A stretch of 64,000 nucleotides of DNA from Fodinibius salinus (GCF_008124865.1 NZ_VNHY01000003.1:62001-126000), one strand, 5' to 3'; counted from the first letter of the stretch, positions 26,950 through 38,430 are shown. Program-made: numbers and translations. Notes: a model not told the origin generated them from the sequence alone.

Positions 26950-27285
26950 ATGACCGATTATAGTAACTCTGAAGATCAGGAGCAGCTGGAATCATATCTC
27001 AACATTCACTTAAAAAAAGATGAGCAGTCGAAGCCACCGGCTGAGAAAATTGAGGCACTACATAAAAGGGATCGCAATAAATGGATTCAGCTGGTTATCA
27101 ATATATTAGCAATTCTGTTTTTTGGCTATTCTTTTTATTATGACATTACTCAGCTGAGCCAAACGTTTTTCATCATTATTTTTGCAGTGTTTGTGATCAA
27201 CGTTGGTCTTATTTTTTATCAGAGAAATCAAATCCAGGATCTTATTGACTATTTACAGTGGAAACAACAACACGAGGAGGAATAG
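26950..27285 (+). CDS. Small two-helix membrane protein with charged N terminus
   Basis: A 111-residue protein. The first 45 residues are acidic and lysine-rich (SYLNIHLKKDEQSKPPAEKI), two helices follow at about 47-65 and 70-88, and the tail is polar. The family is unknown to me. It follows the preceding orphan with a 1-base gap. It is overlapped at its 3' end by the frame of the GDPD gene, whose ribosome site AGGAGG lies inside its last codons. Confidence 0.7.
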   Translation: MTDYSNSEDQEQLESYLNIHLKKDEQSKPPAEKIEALHKRDRNKWIQLVINILAILFFGYSFYYDITQLSQTFFIIIFAVFVINVGLIFYQRNQIQDLIDYLQWKQQHEEE

Positions 27286-28129
27286 TGCTGTTATTTGTGT
27301 TGTATTTTTATTTCTAATACCGAATATTGCATTTACACAAACAGTTATGAACAACGATCATCAGTTGCCAGCGTTATATAACCAAACATCAGAAGAGGTC
27401 ATTATTATAGCTCATCGGGGAGCTAGCGCATATTATCCTGAAAATACGATGCCGGCCTTTAAAGCAGCAGTTGAAATGGGAGCTGAGATGATTGAGCTGG
27501 ATGTGATGATGAGTAAAGACGGCGTGCCCATTGTTTTTCACGATTCTACTTTATACTCGCATACAAATGGAGAAGGGTTAGTCAAGGATTATACGCTTGA
27601 AGAGCTTAAAAAGCTTGATGCGGGATCGTGGTTTAGTGATGAGTTTGCGGGTACTCGTATTCCCACCCTCGATGAAGTGCTGGGGTTTGCAGCCGGAAAA
27701 ATTGCTGTTAATATTGAAATAAAGTCTGAAGCTGTAAGTGACAAGGTAGAAGGCGGAGTAGTAGAAAAAAGTCTTGAGTTGGTTAGTAAACATAATATGA
27801 AAGAGCATGTGTTATTCTCCAGCTTTGATTATCTGGCACTTGAACAACTACACCGCTTAAAAGCAGATGTGATGGTGGCGATGTTATTTGATGATCGTCA
27901 GCTTGCACGTAAATTGCCGCACAAATTAATTAAACCGCTGCATGCTACTGCCTTTAATTGTCATTTCCGGGAGTTGAGTCGCCGATGGTTAAAGGATCTT
28001 CAGGAATATAATATTCCACATTTTATTTATACGGTTAATAATGCTCGTAAAATGAAAAGATTAATTAATTCCGGCGTAACGGGTATTTTTACCAACAGAC
28101 CGGATGTACTTGTGGAGGTTGCACAATAA
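27203..28129 (+). CDS. Glycerophosphodiester phosphodiesterase, probably secreted
   Basis: A GDPD family protein of up to 308 residues; it hydrolyses glycerophosphodiesters to glycerol-3-phosphate and an alcohol. The core begins IIIAHRGASAYYPENTMPAF. The catalytic and metal residues fall in HRG, EN, IELDVMMSKDG and FHD, and IEIKSE matches the second metal motif. A hydrophobic stretch (ICVVFLFLIPNIAF, about residues 31-44) before it looks like a signal peptide. The true start is unclear: ATG 27203 gives a 30-residue polar lead before that signal and 83 bases of overlap, TTG 27245 is another option, and a perfect AGGAGG (27275-27280) is followed only by ATT 27293 in frame. ATG 27347 would give a cytosolic protein. 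Confidence 0.85.
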   Translation: MVLFFIREIKSRILLTIYSGNNNTRRNSAVICVVFLFLIPNIAFTQTVMNNDHQLPALYNQTSEEVIIIAHRGASAYYPENTMPAFKAAVEMGAEMIELDVMMSKDGVPIVFHDSTLYSHTNGEGLVKDYTLEELKKLDAGSWFSDEFAGTRIPTLDEVLGFAAGKIAVNIEIKSEAVSDKVEGGVVEKSLELVSKHNMKEHVLFSSFDYLALEQLHRLKADVMVAMLFDDRQLARKLPHKLIKPLHATAFNCHFRELSRRWLKDLQEYNIPHFIYTVNNARKMKRLINSGVTGIFTNRPDVLVEVAQ

Positions 28130-28208
28130 GGCATACCATCATCAGTAAAAATCAGGTGGTTTAAATTTGAATGCTGAGCAGAAACACTCTATTTTCCATT
28201 TACGCTAA

Positions 28209-29876
<1,668 letters not shown>

Positions 29877-29886
29877 TTTTGGCATT

Positions 29887-30357
29887 ATGGAGTCCGGTTC
29901 TATATTTAGCCATCGGTTACGAACAAGAGTTTGCGGTTTGCTGGTTAGATCGCAAAAAATATTGCTTACACAAATCTATTCTCCTGCTCAGAATGCATTA
30001 GTTTGGATGCCGCCGGGCGGTGCGCTCAAGCCGGGTGAAACCCTGAGAGAAGCATTAGCGCGGGAGTTTGCCGAAGAAACCAGCCTAGAAGTTACCGTTA
30101 GGGATTTATTGCATATCAATGAATTTATTGAGTCCCCCTTTCATGCTATCGAGTTTTTCTTTGAGGTTTCAGATCCCCAAGGTGAAGTAGCATTGGGAAC
30201 AGATCCTGAATTGGATGAAGAAGATCAGCTATTACGGGATATTCAATGGTTCCCTACCGGAGATTTGCCCGAAGAATCATTTTCTCCAAGAAGTTTGTTA
30301 GCTGTTATTCGTAACTGGGAGAATCGACAATCACTTCCTATCTCTGAGCACAAATAG
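29887..30357 (+). CDS. Nudix hydrolase
   Basis: A 156-residue Nudix-fold protein. The Nudix box is visible as GGALKPGETLREALAREF followed by AEETSLEV, i.e. G-x5-E-x7-RE-F-x-EE-x-S-L, with Ser in place of the usual Gly near the end. Substrates of such small single-domain members range from nucleotides to capped RNA ends and cannot be assigned. The start ATG is 10 bases behind pyrG, so co-transcription with pyrG is likely and a nucleotide clean-up role would fit, but this is inference. Confidence 0.9.
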   Translation: MESGSIFSHRLRTRVCGLLVRSQKILLTQIYSPAQNALVWMPPGGALKPGETLREALAREFAEETSLEVTVRDLLHINEFIESPFHAIEFFFEVSDPQGEVALGTDPELDEEDQLLRDIQWFPTGDLPEESFSPRSLLAVIRNWENRQSLPISEHK

Positions 30358-30441
30358 ATCACTATAATAGGGAAATACATTTTTTATCGTAGATTGTTTG
30401 CCATAACTTTAAAAACGAATTTTTAAACAACGAATATACCC

Positions 30442-32118
30442 ATGTTTAAACGTCTGATCACACTATCCTTGTTGGCTTTTAGTCTCGTTCTTACCCTTTC
30501 TTGCCAGCAATCACCTTCTCCGGAAACTACCATTATTGAAAATGTTAATGGATATACTTTCTATAACGGCAAGCTTAAACAGTTTTCCTCGATTGCTTTT
30601 GAGAATGGCAAAGTCATTGATGTTTATACCGATACTACCTTTGAAAGTAGCGCCACTCAAAAAGTGATTGACGGAGCAGGAAAGACGATGCTGCCCGGAC
30701 TTACCGATGCCCATGGACACGTAATGGGGCTGGGTTTCCAAGAAATGAACATAGATTTATCGAATGTTACATCACTTGACCAAGCATTACAAAAGGTAAG
30801 TGATTATGCTGCCGATTATCCCGATCTGAATTGGATAGAAGGTCGTGGTTGGAACCACACTCATTGGGATATTGGCCGTTTCCCCACGGCTGAAGAACTG
30901 GACAGCGTCGTCAGCGATAGGCCGGTGTGGCTGGGTCGCATTGATGGTCATGCAGGGTGGGCTAATTCCAAAGCTATGGAGATGGCCGGTATTACAGCTG
31001 ATACCAAAGCACCCAAAGGTGGAAAGATTATTCGAGATGAAAACGGCAATCCAACGGGTGTTTTTGTAGATGCCGCAATGCAGCTTGTTGCATCCGAAAT
31101 TCCCGAGCCTGATGCAGCTGAGCGCAAAAAGGCATTTAGCAAGGCACTTGCGCAGATGCGGAGCCATGGATTAACGAGCGCACACGATGCCGGTGTTGGG
31201 GTAGACGACTGGAACCTATATAAAAGATTCGCTGACCAGGATAAATTGACAACCCGCATTTACGGAATGATTGCCGGTGCTGGGGCCACTTTCGACAGCC
31301 TTTCACAAAACGGACCGATCAAATCGTATGCTAATGATATGCTAGCTCTTCGCAGTGTAAAATTATATGCCGACGGAGCGCTGGGCAGTCGCGGAGCTGC
31401 TATGCTTAAACCGTATTCCGATGATCCTGATAATACCGGCTTGTTATTTAATAGCCAAGAAGAAATGGACCAAATGGTTATGAAAACTACGAGCAATGGT
31501 TTCCAAACCAATGTCCATGCCATTGGAGATGCAGCAAATCGCCAAGTACTCGATGCGTTTGAAAACGCTAAAGATAGCTTAGGTAATCAGAATCTTCGCA
31601 ACCGTATTGAGCATGCTCAGATTGTTTCAGTAAAAGATATTCCTCGTTTCAAAAAGCTGAATGTAATTGCATCCATGCAGCCAACTCATGCTACCAGTGA
31701 TATGAATATGGCCGAAGATCGCGTGGGTGCGCAGCGCATGGAGGGGAGTTATGCATGGCAGTCATTTTTAGACCAGGGAACAGTTATAGCTTCCGGTTCT
31801 GATTTTCCGGTTGAGCATGTAAATCCCTTTTATGGATTGTATTCAGCTGTTACGCGCCAAGATCATCAGGGCAATCCCGAAGGTGGTTGGTATCCTTCAG
31901 AGCGAATGAGTCGAAAGCAGGCCTTTCGTTCTTTTACATTAGATGCGGCTTATGCTGCCCATCAAGAAGAATCGTTGGGTAGTCTTGAACCTGGTAAATG
32001 GGCTGATTTTATTTTGGTAGACCGTGACTTTTTTGAAGTAAGCACTGACAAAATTTGGCAAACTGATGTGTTAGAAACCTGGGTAGGCGGGAAGCAGGTC
32101 TATTCTGCCGAGCAGTAA
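30442..32118 (+). CDS. YtcJ-like amidohydrolase, lipoprotein
   Basis: This 558-residue metal-dependent amidohydrolase belongs to the YtcJ-type amidohydrolase 3 group. The N terminus MFKRLITLSLLAFSLVLTLSC is a lipoprotein signal with Cys21 as anchor, so it acts in the periplasm or at the cell surface. Metal histidines His91 and His93 come from TDAHGH, and further on GASGSDFPVEH-type (ASGSDFPVEHVNP) and GKWADF motifs close the barrel. Substrates of this group are mostly unknown; N-acyl amides and hydantoin-like compounds are guesses. It ends 15 bases before nadE, in the same direction. Confidence 0.9.
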   Translation: MFKRLITLSLLAFSLVLTLSCQQSPSPETTIIENVNGYTFYNGKLKQFSSIAFENGKVIDVYTDTTFESSATQKVIDGAGKTMLPGLTDAHGHVMGLGFQEMNIDLSNVTSLDQALQKVSDYAADYPDLNWIEGRGWNHTHWDIGRFPTAEELDSVVSDRPVWLGRIDGHAGWANSKAMEMAGITADTKAPKGGKIIRDENGNPTGVFVDAAMQLVASEIPEPDAAERKKAFSKALAQMRSHGLTSAHDAGVGVDDWNLYKRFADQDKLTTRIYGMIAGAGATFDSLSQNGPIKSYANDMLALRSVKLYADGALGSRGAAMLKPYSDDPDNTGLLFNSQEEMDQMVMKTTSNGFQTNVHAIGDAANRQVLDAFENAKDSLGNQNLRNRIEHAQIVSVKDIPRFKKLNVIASMQPTHATSDMNMAEDRVGAQRMEGSYAWQSFLDQGTVIASGSDFPVEHVNPFYGLYSAVTRQDHQGNPEGGWYPSERMSRKQAFRSFTLDAAYAAHQEESLGSLEPGKWADFILVDRDFFEVSTDKIWQTDVLETWVGGKQVYSAEQ

Positions 32119-32133
32119 TATTGTTATTGATTT

Positions 32134-33807
32134 ATGAAAATACGTTTAGCACAAATAAATCCCACAATTGGTGATTTACAGGGTAACAGCGCGCTTATTG
32201 AACAGACTATAGCTGATGCTGAAAATGATACCATAGATTTATTAATCTTCCCCGAGCTGGCTGTATGTGGGTATATACCGCTGGACTTGCTGGAGCGTCC
32301 TGCGTTTTTGGATGATATTTATCAGACAAATGAGGAACTTGTGGATCACTCTCGGGATACAGCAGTCCTCTTTGGTACGGTTACCCCCAATGAAAGTGAA
32401 ACAGGTCGTTCTTGCTTTAATAGTGCTATTTTAGCCCGCGATGGCAAGGTGCAAGCAGAAGTTCATAAAGCACTGTTGCCGACTTACGATGTATATAACG
32501 AGCTACGTTATTTTGAGCCAGATAATACCTTTGAATGCGTTGAGTTTGAGGGGCACCAATTAGGGATAACAGTTTGTGAAGATATCTGGCACAATTTTGA
32601 GTTACCCTACATAACGTATGATATAAATCCCACGAAAGAGCTGATAAATGGTGGGGCAGAAGCAATTTTTAACTTATCAGCCTCTCCTTATACGCGAAAT
32701 AAACCGGCTAAGCGAAAGCAGATGCTTTGCCAGCGAGCACGCGAATTTAATGTGCCTGTATTCTATGTTAATCAGGTGGGCAGTAATACTGAACTAATTT
32801 CCGACGGTGATTCTATGGTAATCGATCACACCGAAGATGTTATTGCCCGCGCTCCGTTGTTTGAAGAAACTGCTGTCGATGTACATTGGAATCCGAAAGA
32901 AGATGTTATTGAGCAAACAGAACCACCTGCAGAAGGTGCCAAACCCATTGAACAGATGTTTGGTGCGCTTCAATTGGGACTTCGGGACTATCTAGAAAAG
33001 ACCCAGATTACCGATAAGGTAGTAGTGGGACTCAGCGGCGGTATAGATTCGGCCTTGGTTGCTGTTATTGCGGTGGAAGCCTTAGGCGCCGAGAATGTGG
33101 TGGGAATCACCATGCCGTCAAAATTTTCGTCTGAGGGTAGTGTCACTGATTCTCAGGAACTAGCTCAAAATTTGGGTATTAGTTGTCATGAGATAGTCAT
33201 CAAGGATATTTATAAGGAGTTTACCCAGTTGTTACATCCTTTTTTCGAGGATACTGAATTTGGTACAGCTGAAGAAAATATCCAGCCCAGAATACGAGGC
33301 ACATTACTGATGGCTTACTCTAATAAATTTAGGCACATGCTGCTTAATACCGGCAACAAGTCGGAGCTTGCAATTGGCTACTGTACGCTCTATGGGGATA
33401 TGTCGGGCGGTTTGAGTATGATTGGGGATCTGTATAAGAGTGAAGTTTACGAGATGGCCCGATGGTTAAATAATGTGTATTTTGATGATAATATCATTCC
33501 TCCGCAGATATTACGGAAACCGCCAAGTGCCGAGCTGCGTCCTGATCAGGCAGATACCGATAGTTTACCGGAGTACGATACGTTGGATGCCATCCTGAAG
33601 GCCTATATTGAAGAGCAGGTTTCTATAGATGTAATTGCCGATCGTGGGTATGACCCAGATCTTATTAAACGTATTATCTCACTTGTTGATAATATGGAGT
33701 ATAAGCGATTTCAGGGAGTGCCAATATTAAAAGTAAGTGATAAAGCATTTGGTTCCGGTCGTAATATGCCGGTTGTCCAGCAGTGGTCTCATAATTTTAG
33801 AGACTAA
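32134..33807 (+). CDS. nadE: Glutamine-dependent NAD+ synthetase
   Basis: The two-domain form of NAD synthetase, 557 residues. The N-terminal nitrilase-type amidase domain releases ammonia from glutamine; its triad is Glu41 in FPELAVCGY, Lys112 in HKALLPT, and Cys148 in TVCEDIW. The C-terminal domain has the ATP PP-loop SGGIDSALV and makes the adenylate of deamido-NAD before amidation. Domains and length are standard for the short bacterial fused type. It is followed by a 121-base gap with a promoter-like element. Confidence 0.96.
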   Translation: MKIRLAQINPTIGDLQGNSALIEQTIADAENDTIDLLIFPELAVCGYIPLDLLERPAFLDDIYQTNEELVDHSRDTAVLFGTVTPNESETGRSCFNSAILARDGKVQAEVHKALLPTYDVYNELRYFEPDNTFECVEFEGHQLGITVCEDIWHNFELPYITYDINPTKELINGGAEAIFNLSASPYTRNKPAKRKQMLCQRAREFNVPVFYVNQVGSNTELISDGDSMVIDHTEDVIARAPLFEETAVDVHWNPKEDVIEQTEPPAEGAKPIEQMFGALQLGLRDYLEKTQITDKVVVGLSGGIDSALVAVIAVEALGAENVVGITMPSKFSSEGSVTDSQELAQNLGISCHEIVIKDIYKEFTQLLHPFFEDTEFGTAEENIQPRIRGTLLMAYSNKFRHMLLNTGNKSELAIGYCTLYGDMSGGLSMIGDLYKSEVYEMARWLNNVYFDDNIIPPQILRKPPSAELRPDQADTDSLPEYDTLDAILKAYIEEQVSIDVIADRGYDPDLIKRIISLVDNMEYKRFQGVPILKVSDKAFGSGRNMPVVQQWSHNFRD

Positions 33808-33856
33808 AAATATGCTAAAAAGGAGTTACTAACGTTGAAAAGTTAGCAGCTAAGAA

Positions 33857-33890
33857 TTGTCATAATTTGCTAAAGTAATTCTTATATTTG
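33857..33890 (+). promoter_or_regulatory. Candidate -33/-7 promoter of the LysM transglycosylase operon
   Basis: TTG at 33857-33859 and TATATTTG at 33883-33890 match the -33 TTG and -7 TAnnTTTG elements of Bacteroidota sigma-A promoters with 23 bases between them, the upper end of the allowed range. The expected start of transcription is near 33897, about 30 bases before the ATG at 33929. It would drive the plus-strand envelope cluster behind it. Confidence 0.45.
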
Positions 33891-33928
33891 AATATTAAAC
33901 GAAAGAAATTTTAAGCCAAAGGATATTT

Positions 33929-35932
33929 ATGCGATTTAAGCTACTATTGGTTTTGGTATTTGTAATGGCATGGGCTACGCACTCTGTATATGCTCAAAAA
34001 GACGGATCACAGATTATACTGGAGAAAAAACCGTTGCCGGCCAAAGTGCTGCCGTATAATAATCCAATGTTGCCTGATCAGGATCAATCTGTATCTCAGT
34101 CACAGCCAACCGACCAAAAGCTGAATAACTTCCAAAAAGATATGATGATTCGCATTTCGGATATCTACCGAATGCATATTAAAGCCGTTGAGGCACAGGT
34201 TGAAGATGATCCGCTAAGTGCTGAAAAGCATATTACTGATGCATTAAATGCTCTACAGAATATGCTTGATGAATATCCCGAAATACAGTCTAACCCACGG
34301 TTTAGTGAGATTTACCGGTCGGTGATGACGGAGTATCGAGAATTTTACGGTGTTTCAGATTCTACAAAGAAAGTGGAAGGCGAAATTTTTGCCATCCAAA
34401 AAGAACTATATTCTGGAGACGATGATTGGGTGAAAGAGGAGTATTCATTACCGAAAAATATTATAACACCGTCAACTGAGGTGCCGCTTGTGCAAAATAG
34501 ACAGGTTAATCGGCATCTAATGTATTATTCGCTGAAGCGGCCTGAAGTGATGGAGTCTTGGCTGAAACGCAAAGAGAAATATTTTCCCATGATGCGTGAG
34601 ATATTCCAGGAAGAAGGGGTGCCTGTTGAGCTCATTCACCTTGCGATGGTAGAAAGTGGACTAAATCCTGAGGCGCGAAGTTGGGCATCAGCTGTAGGGA
34701 TGTGGCAGTTTATTAATGCTACCGGATCGATGTATGGATTGGAAGTGAATTGGTGGATTGATGAACGCCGTGATCCCGAAAAAGCAACGCGAGCAGCAGC
34801 CCGCCATTTAAAAGATTTGTATAACATCTGGAATGACTGGCATTTGGCCATGGCTAATTACAATATTAGTCCACGAGGATTAAAGAGAGCAATTCGTGCA
34901 GCCGGTAAGGAAGATTATTGGGCTGCCTATCCTTATCTGCCTCGAGAAACCCAAGGATATGTCCCAGGCTTTATTGCAGCTACAATGATTGAAATGAATC
35001 CCACTGCTTTTGGCTTTAAGAAAAAATATGAAAATGAACCATATGATTACCAGGTTCACCAGGTTGATCCGTTGATGCCGCTTGATGCTTTGGCAGAAGC
35101 AGCAGGAATTAGCTTGAGTAAGCTCAAAAGCTATAATCCTGAACTGCTCCGCTGGGCTACCCCGCCGGGAAATAAATATCCGTTGAAACTGCCAAAGGGC
35201 AGTAAAGAACAGTTTGCGGCTAATTATGATGATATCCCAAAAAATAAGCGCAGCCAAAATGTAGCTATGCATACTGTTAACCAGGGCGAAACATTGGGAT
35301 ATATTGCTCGAAAATACGGAACTTCAGTTCGGGCATTGTTTGAAACCAATGAAAATTTATCCAACACTATTTATCCCGGACAAAAGATTGTGGTACCTCT
35401 TGCGCCCGGCAGTAAGGATAAGATTGCCGTTGATACACCTTCAAATCAGCCGCGTGATAATGTTAATGGTTCAAGCTCTGGGTCAAAATCGAATGTACCG
35501 GCTAATTCTACAAAGTTAACCTACGAGGTAAAAAGTGGCGATACGATAGGACATATTGCTGAATGGTATGATGTAAGAGCATGGCAAATCCGTTCGTGGA
35601 ATGGCATCTCAAATACTATTCGTCCCGGAGAAGATTTGGTGGTGTATGTGCCTGATAACAAATTGTCATATTATGCTCAGATTAATAGTATGAGTTTTAG
35701 CAAAAAACAGCGTATTGAACGGGAACAACGGTCCGGCAAAAACGTAACTAACGTTTATTTGGCATCAGCATCTGAATCAGGAGGTAATGTGCATTACACG
35801 GTGCGCCAAAATGATACGTTGATTGAAATTGCTAATTCGTTTGGTGTTTCGGTGAGTCAGATTAAACGACTGAATAACCTGAACAATTCTCGAATTTATG
35901 TAGGGCAAAAGTTGAATATCAAGCCTGAATAG
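33929..35932 (+). CDS. MltD-like lytic transglycosylase with three LysM domains
   Basis: A secreted 667-residue protein (signal peptide MRFKLLLVLVFVMAWATHSV, cut after YAQ). A GH23 transglycosylase domain spans about 215-345; its catalytic Glu242 is in AMVESGLNP, followed by ARSWASAVGMWQFI. Three LysM domains follow: 447-490, 531-575 and 621-666, each with an Asn/Gly-rich binding loop. It should cut peptidoglycan glycan strands to 1,6-anhydro ends in the periplasm. E. coli MltD has one or two LysM copies and a lipoprotein anchor; this protein has no lipobox and an N-terminal acidic coiled region (70-150). It starts the ctpA-ribH-uppS-bamA run, with ctpA 6 bases behind. Confidence 0.95.
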   Translation: MRFKLLLVLVFVMAWATHSVYAQKDGSQIILEKKPLPAKVLPYNNPMLPDQDQSVSQSQPTDQKLNNFQKDMMIRISDIYRMHIKAVEAQVEDDPLSAEKHITDALNALQNMLDEYPEIQSNPRFSEIYRSVMTEYREFYGVSDSTKKVEGEIFAIQKELYSGDDDWVKEEYSLPKNIITPSTEVPLVQNRQVNRHLMYYSLKRPEVMESWLKRKEKYFPMMREIFQEEGVPVELIHLAMVESGLNPEARSWASAVGMWQFINATGSMYGLEVNWWIDERRDPEKATRAAARHLKDLYNIWNDWHLAMANYNISPRGLKRAIRAAGKEDYWAAYPYLPRETQGYVPGFIAATMIEMNPTAFGFKKKYENEPYDYQVHQVDPLMPLDALAEAAGISLSKLKSYNPELLRWATPPGNKYPLKLPKGSKEQFAANYDDIPKNKRSQNVAMHTVNQGETLGYIARKYGTSVRALFETNENLSNTIYPGQKIVVPLAPGSKDKIAVDTPSNQPRDNVNGSSSGSKSNVPANSTKLTYEVKSGDTIGHIAEWYDVRAWQIRSWNGISNTIRPGEDLVVYVPDNKLSYYAQINSMSFSKKQRIEREQRSGKNVTNVYLASASESGGNVHYTVRQNDTLIEIANSFGVSVSQIKRLNNLNNSRIYVGQKLNIKPE

Positions 35933-35938
35933 AACCTT

Positions 35939-37585
35939 ATGGCGAAGTGGAAAAAGATATTAGCAGGTGCTATTCTAGGCATTACCAGTCTTGTATTGGT
36001 AGGTTTTGCCCGCAATCCTGATATCTATTTCCTCATAAAAAAGAACTTCACCATTTTCAGCGAAGTATATCGCGAAGTTTCGCTGCATTATGTTGACAAG
36101 GTCAATCCTGAGAAGCTTATGCGTAGGGGTATTGACGCTATGCTGGAATCTCTGGATCCCTACACGGTATTGGTTGATGAAGCTGAGACACAGCGTATGG
36201 AAATTATTACGCGTGGCAGCTATGGGGGAGTCGGACTGGATGTTGGGTTCCGAGGAGATAAGATTGTGGTGGTTGCTCCCATTGAGGGATATGCCGCCTA
36301 TAATAAGGGAATCCGTTCGGGTGATATTATTACCAAAGTAGATGGTGTTCCTGTGGGAGAAATGAATCCGGATGAGGTGCAAAACTTAATGGCCGGTGAA
36401 CCGGGGTCATCAGTAACACTGACGGTTGAACGATATGGTATTGATCACCCGCTGAGTTTTAAGCTGCAGCGCGAACGTGTAGAAGTTAAGAATATAACAT
36501 ATTCTGGTTTTGTAGGAGATAATAAGCAAGTAGGATACATCCTGTTGAAACGTTTTGCGCGGCAGGCTGGGCAGGAAATTAGGCACGCGTTACAAAATTT
36601 GCGATCCCAAAAGCAATTGGAAGGAGTTATCCTTGATCTCCGAAATAATCCCGGTGGATTACTTGAAGAGGCAGTTAGCACTGTTGATACCTTTGTTCCC
36701 AAAGGACAATTGGTTGTTGAAACAAGGGGACGAAACAACCGTCACGATAAACGGTTTGAAACCCAGCAACAGGCACCGGCTGATAAATTACCATTGATTA
36801 TTTTGCAAAATGGGGGTAGCGCTAGTGCATCAGAAATTGTATCAGGTGCGTTGCAAGATCTGGATCGGGCAGTAATTATCGGAGAGCAAAGTTTTGGTAA
36901 GGGACTGGTACAGACCGTGCGCCCCCTTTCTTATAATACAGTTCTTAAACTTACAAGCTCACGGTACTATATTCCCAGTGGACGTAGCATTCAGTCGGTA
37001 ACATACACACATAAAGGTAAAAATACACCGGTTGAGAAGGCTGATTCGGCGCAAAAAGAGTTTATGACTCAGGCCGGGCGTACTGTATATGATGGAGATG
37101 GAATTGCACCTGATATTAATATTTCGGCATCGAATACTACGCTATTACAGACTTCGCTGATGCGCCAGAATATGTTTTTCAACTTTGCGAACAAGTATGC
37201 CGCTGAGCATGATTCGTTGGATAAAACCATGCATAATGATCAAGTTTATGATGATTTTAAATCTTTTTTGAATAGGCAGGAATTTGAGTATGGTCACCCT
37301 TCAGAAGAATACTTGGCAAAGATCGATTCCTCACTTAATGGAGGGATTGATGAGTCAGATAAGCATATCAAGGCCTTGAGAAAACAGATAGAACAGCAAA
37401 AGGCTCAGTCGTTTGATGAGCAACGGATGGCTATTCAAAAACAGTTGTATTTAGAACTTGTTGCCCGATATAAAGGGCGGGAAGGACAGCGAGCGGCTTC
37501 TCTGCCTTATGATCCCTTAGTTACGAAAGCTGTTGAAATTTTGAATGATTCTGTTAAATACAATCAAATTTTGTCGGTGGAATAA
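35939..37585 (+). CDS. ctpA: Carboxy-terminal processing protease (S41)
   Basis: A 548-residue periplasmic protease with a non-cleaved or cleaved N-terminal hydrophobic segment (about 8-24). The PDZ domain runs about 90-165 and the S41 catalytic core from 190. Catalytic Ser is in GGSASASEI (residues 292-300) and Lys321 in SFGKG. Residues 460-548 form a charged helical tail. Such proteases trim unfolded or tagged proteins and often regulate peptidoglycan hydrolases, which fits the MltD-like gene 6 bases upstream. Its TAA overlaps the ATG of the PHP gene by one base. Confidence 0.95.
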   Translation: MAKWKKILAGAILGITSLVLVGFARNPDIYFLIKKNFTIFSEVYREVSLHYVDKVNPEKLMRRGIDAMLESLDPYTVLVDEAETQRMEIITRGSYGGVGLDVGFRGDKIVVVAPIEGYAAYNKGIRSGDIITKVDGVPVGEMNPDEVQNLMAGEPGSSVTLTVERYGIDHPLSFKLQRERVEVKNITYSGFVGDNKQVGYILLKRFARQAGQEIRHALQNLRSQKQLEGVILDLRNNPGGLLEEAVSTVDTFVPKGQLVVETRGRNNRHDKRFETQQQAPADKLPLIILQNGGSASASEIVSGALQDLDRAVIIGEQSFGKGLVQTVRPLSYNTVLKLTSSRYYIPSGRSIQSVTYTHKGKNTPVEKADSAQKEFMTQAGRTVYDGDGIAPDINISASNTTLLQTSLMRQNMFFNFANKYAAEHDSLDKTMHNDQVYDDFKSFLNRQEFEYGHPSEEYLAKIDSSLNGGIDESDKHIKALRKQIEQQKAQSFDEQRMAIQKQLYLELVARYKGREGQRAASLPYDPLVTKAVEILNDSVKYNQILSVE

Positions 37586-38424
37586 TGGCAAAAGCTGATT
37601 TACATATTCATACTACTGCTTCTGATGGACATATGAATCCTGAAGCAGTAATACACAATGCCCAAAAACATGGATTGGATATAATTGCTATTACTGATCA
37701 TGATACCGTTAGGGGATATCGAAAAGCTCAGTCGATAGCCAAAGAGGTTGGCATTGAATTACTACCCGGCAGTGAAATAACCGCTGATTTTAACGGACGA
37801 GAGTGTCACTTGCTGGCATACTGTTTTGATCCAGATCATCCATCCATAAAAAAATTAGTGGCTCAGCAGTATCGTTCACGGTTAAAACGCGGAAAATGGA
37901 TTATCAATGAGCTTTCAAAAGAGGGGTTAGAGCTGGATATTGAAGAGGTAAAAGCGGAAGCTAACGGGGGCAATATTGGGCGTCCGCATATAGCTGCGGT
38001 ACTCATTAATAAGGGATATGTTGCGTCATTTAAGGAAGCTTTTATTCGATACTTAAGTGATGAATCACTGGGCAATATTTATAATGAATATTATTCACAT
38101 CATGATGTTATTAGGGCGGTTAAAGATGCTGGTGGTGCTATAGTTATTGCGCATCCTGGAAACTTATATAGTGAGGATGATCTCGAACAACTTGTTGATG
38201 CCGGTGTGGATGGTATAGAGTTTATGCATCCCAGTCATGATTATGAGACTCAAAAACGCATTGAAGCATTTGCTGAAAAGCACAATCTGCTGCAAACCGG
38301 TGGGAGTGATTTCCACGGTGGAGACAAAGAGTATCAAAAGTATTTTGGGGTGATAACCATTAACACTTCTTATGTACATCGGTTGCAGCGTATGACGAAT
38401 CAAAGAAAAAAGATAAACGTATAA
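37585..38424 (+). CDS. PHP domain phosphoesterase (RNase AM-like)
   Basis: A 279-residue PHP-family protein. KADLHIHTTASDGH at the start gives the first metal histidines (DLHIHT), AITDHDTVRGY the second motif, and IAHPGNLY and GSDFHG the later ones. This is the pattern of 3',5'-nucleoside bisphosphate phosphatase / 5'-3' exoribonuclease AM (YciV, TrpH). Length and motif order fit. It is coupled to ctpA by a one-base overlap and is followed 6 bases later by ribH, though no functional link is evident. Confidence 0.93.
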   Translation: MAKADLHIHTTASDGHMNPEAVIHNAQKHGLDIIAITDHDTVRGYRKAQSIAKEVGIELLPGSEITADFNGRECHLLAYCFDPDHPSIKKLVAQQYRSRLKRGKWIINELSKEGLELDIEEVKAEANGGNIGRPHIAAVLINKGYVASFKEAFIRYLSDESLGNIYNEYYSHHDVIRAVKDAGGAIVIAHPGNLYSEDDLEQLVDAGVDGIEFMHPSHDYETQKRIEAFAEKHNLLQTGGSDFHGGDKEYQKYFGVITINTSYVHRLQRMTNQRKKINV

Positions 38425-38430
38425 ATACTT

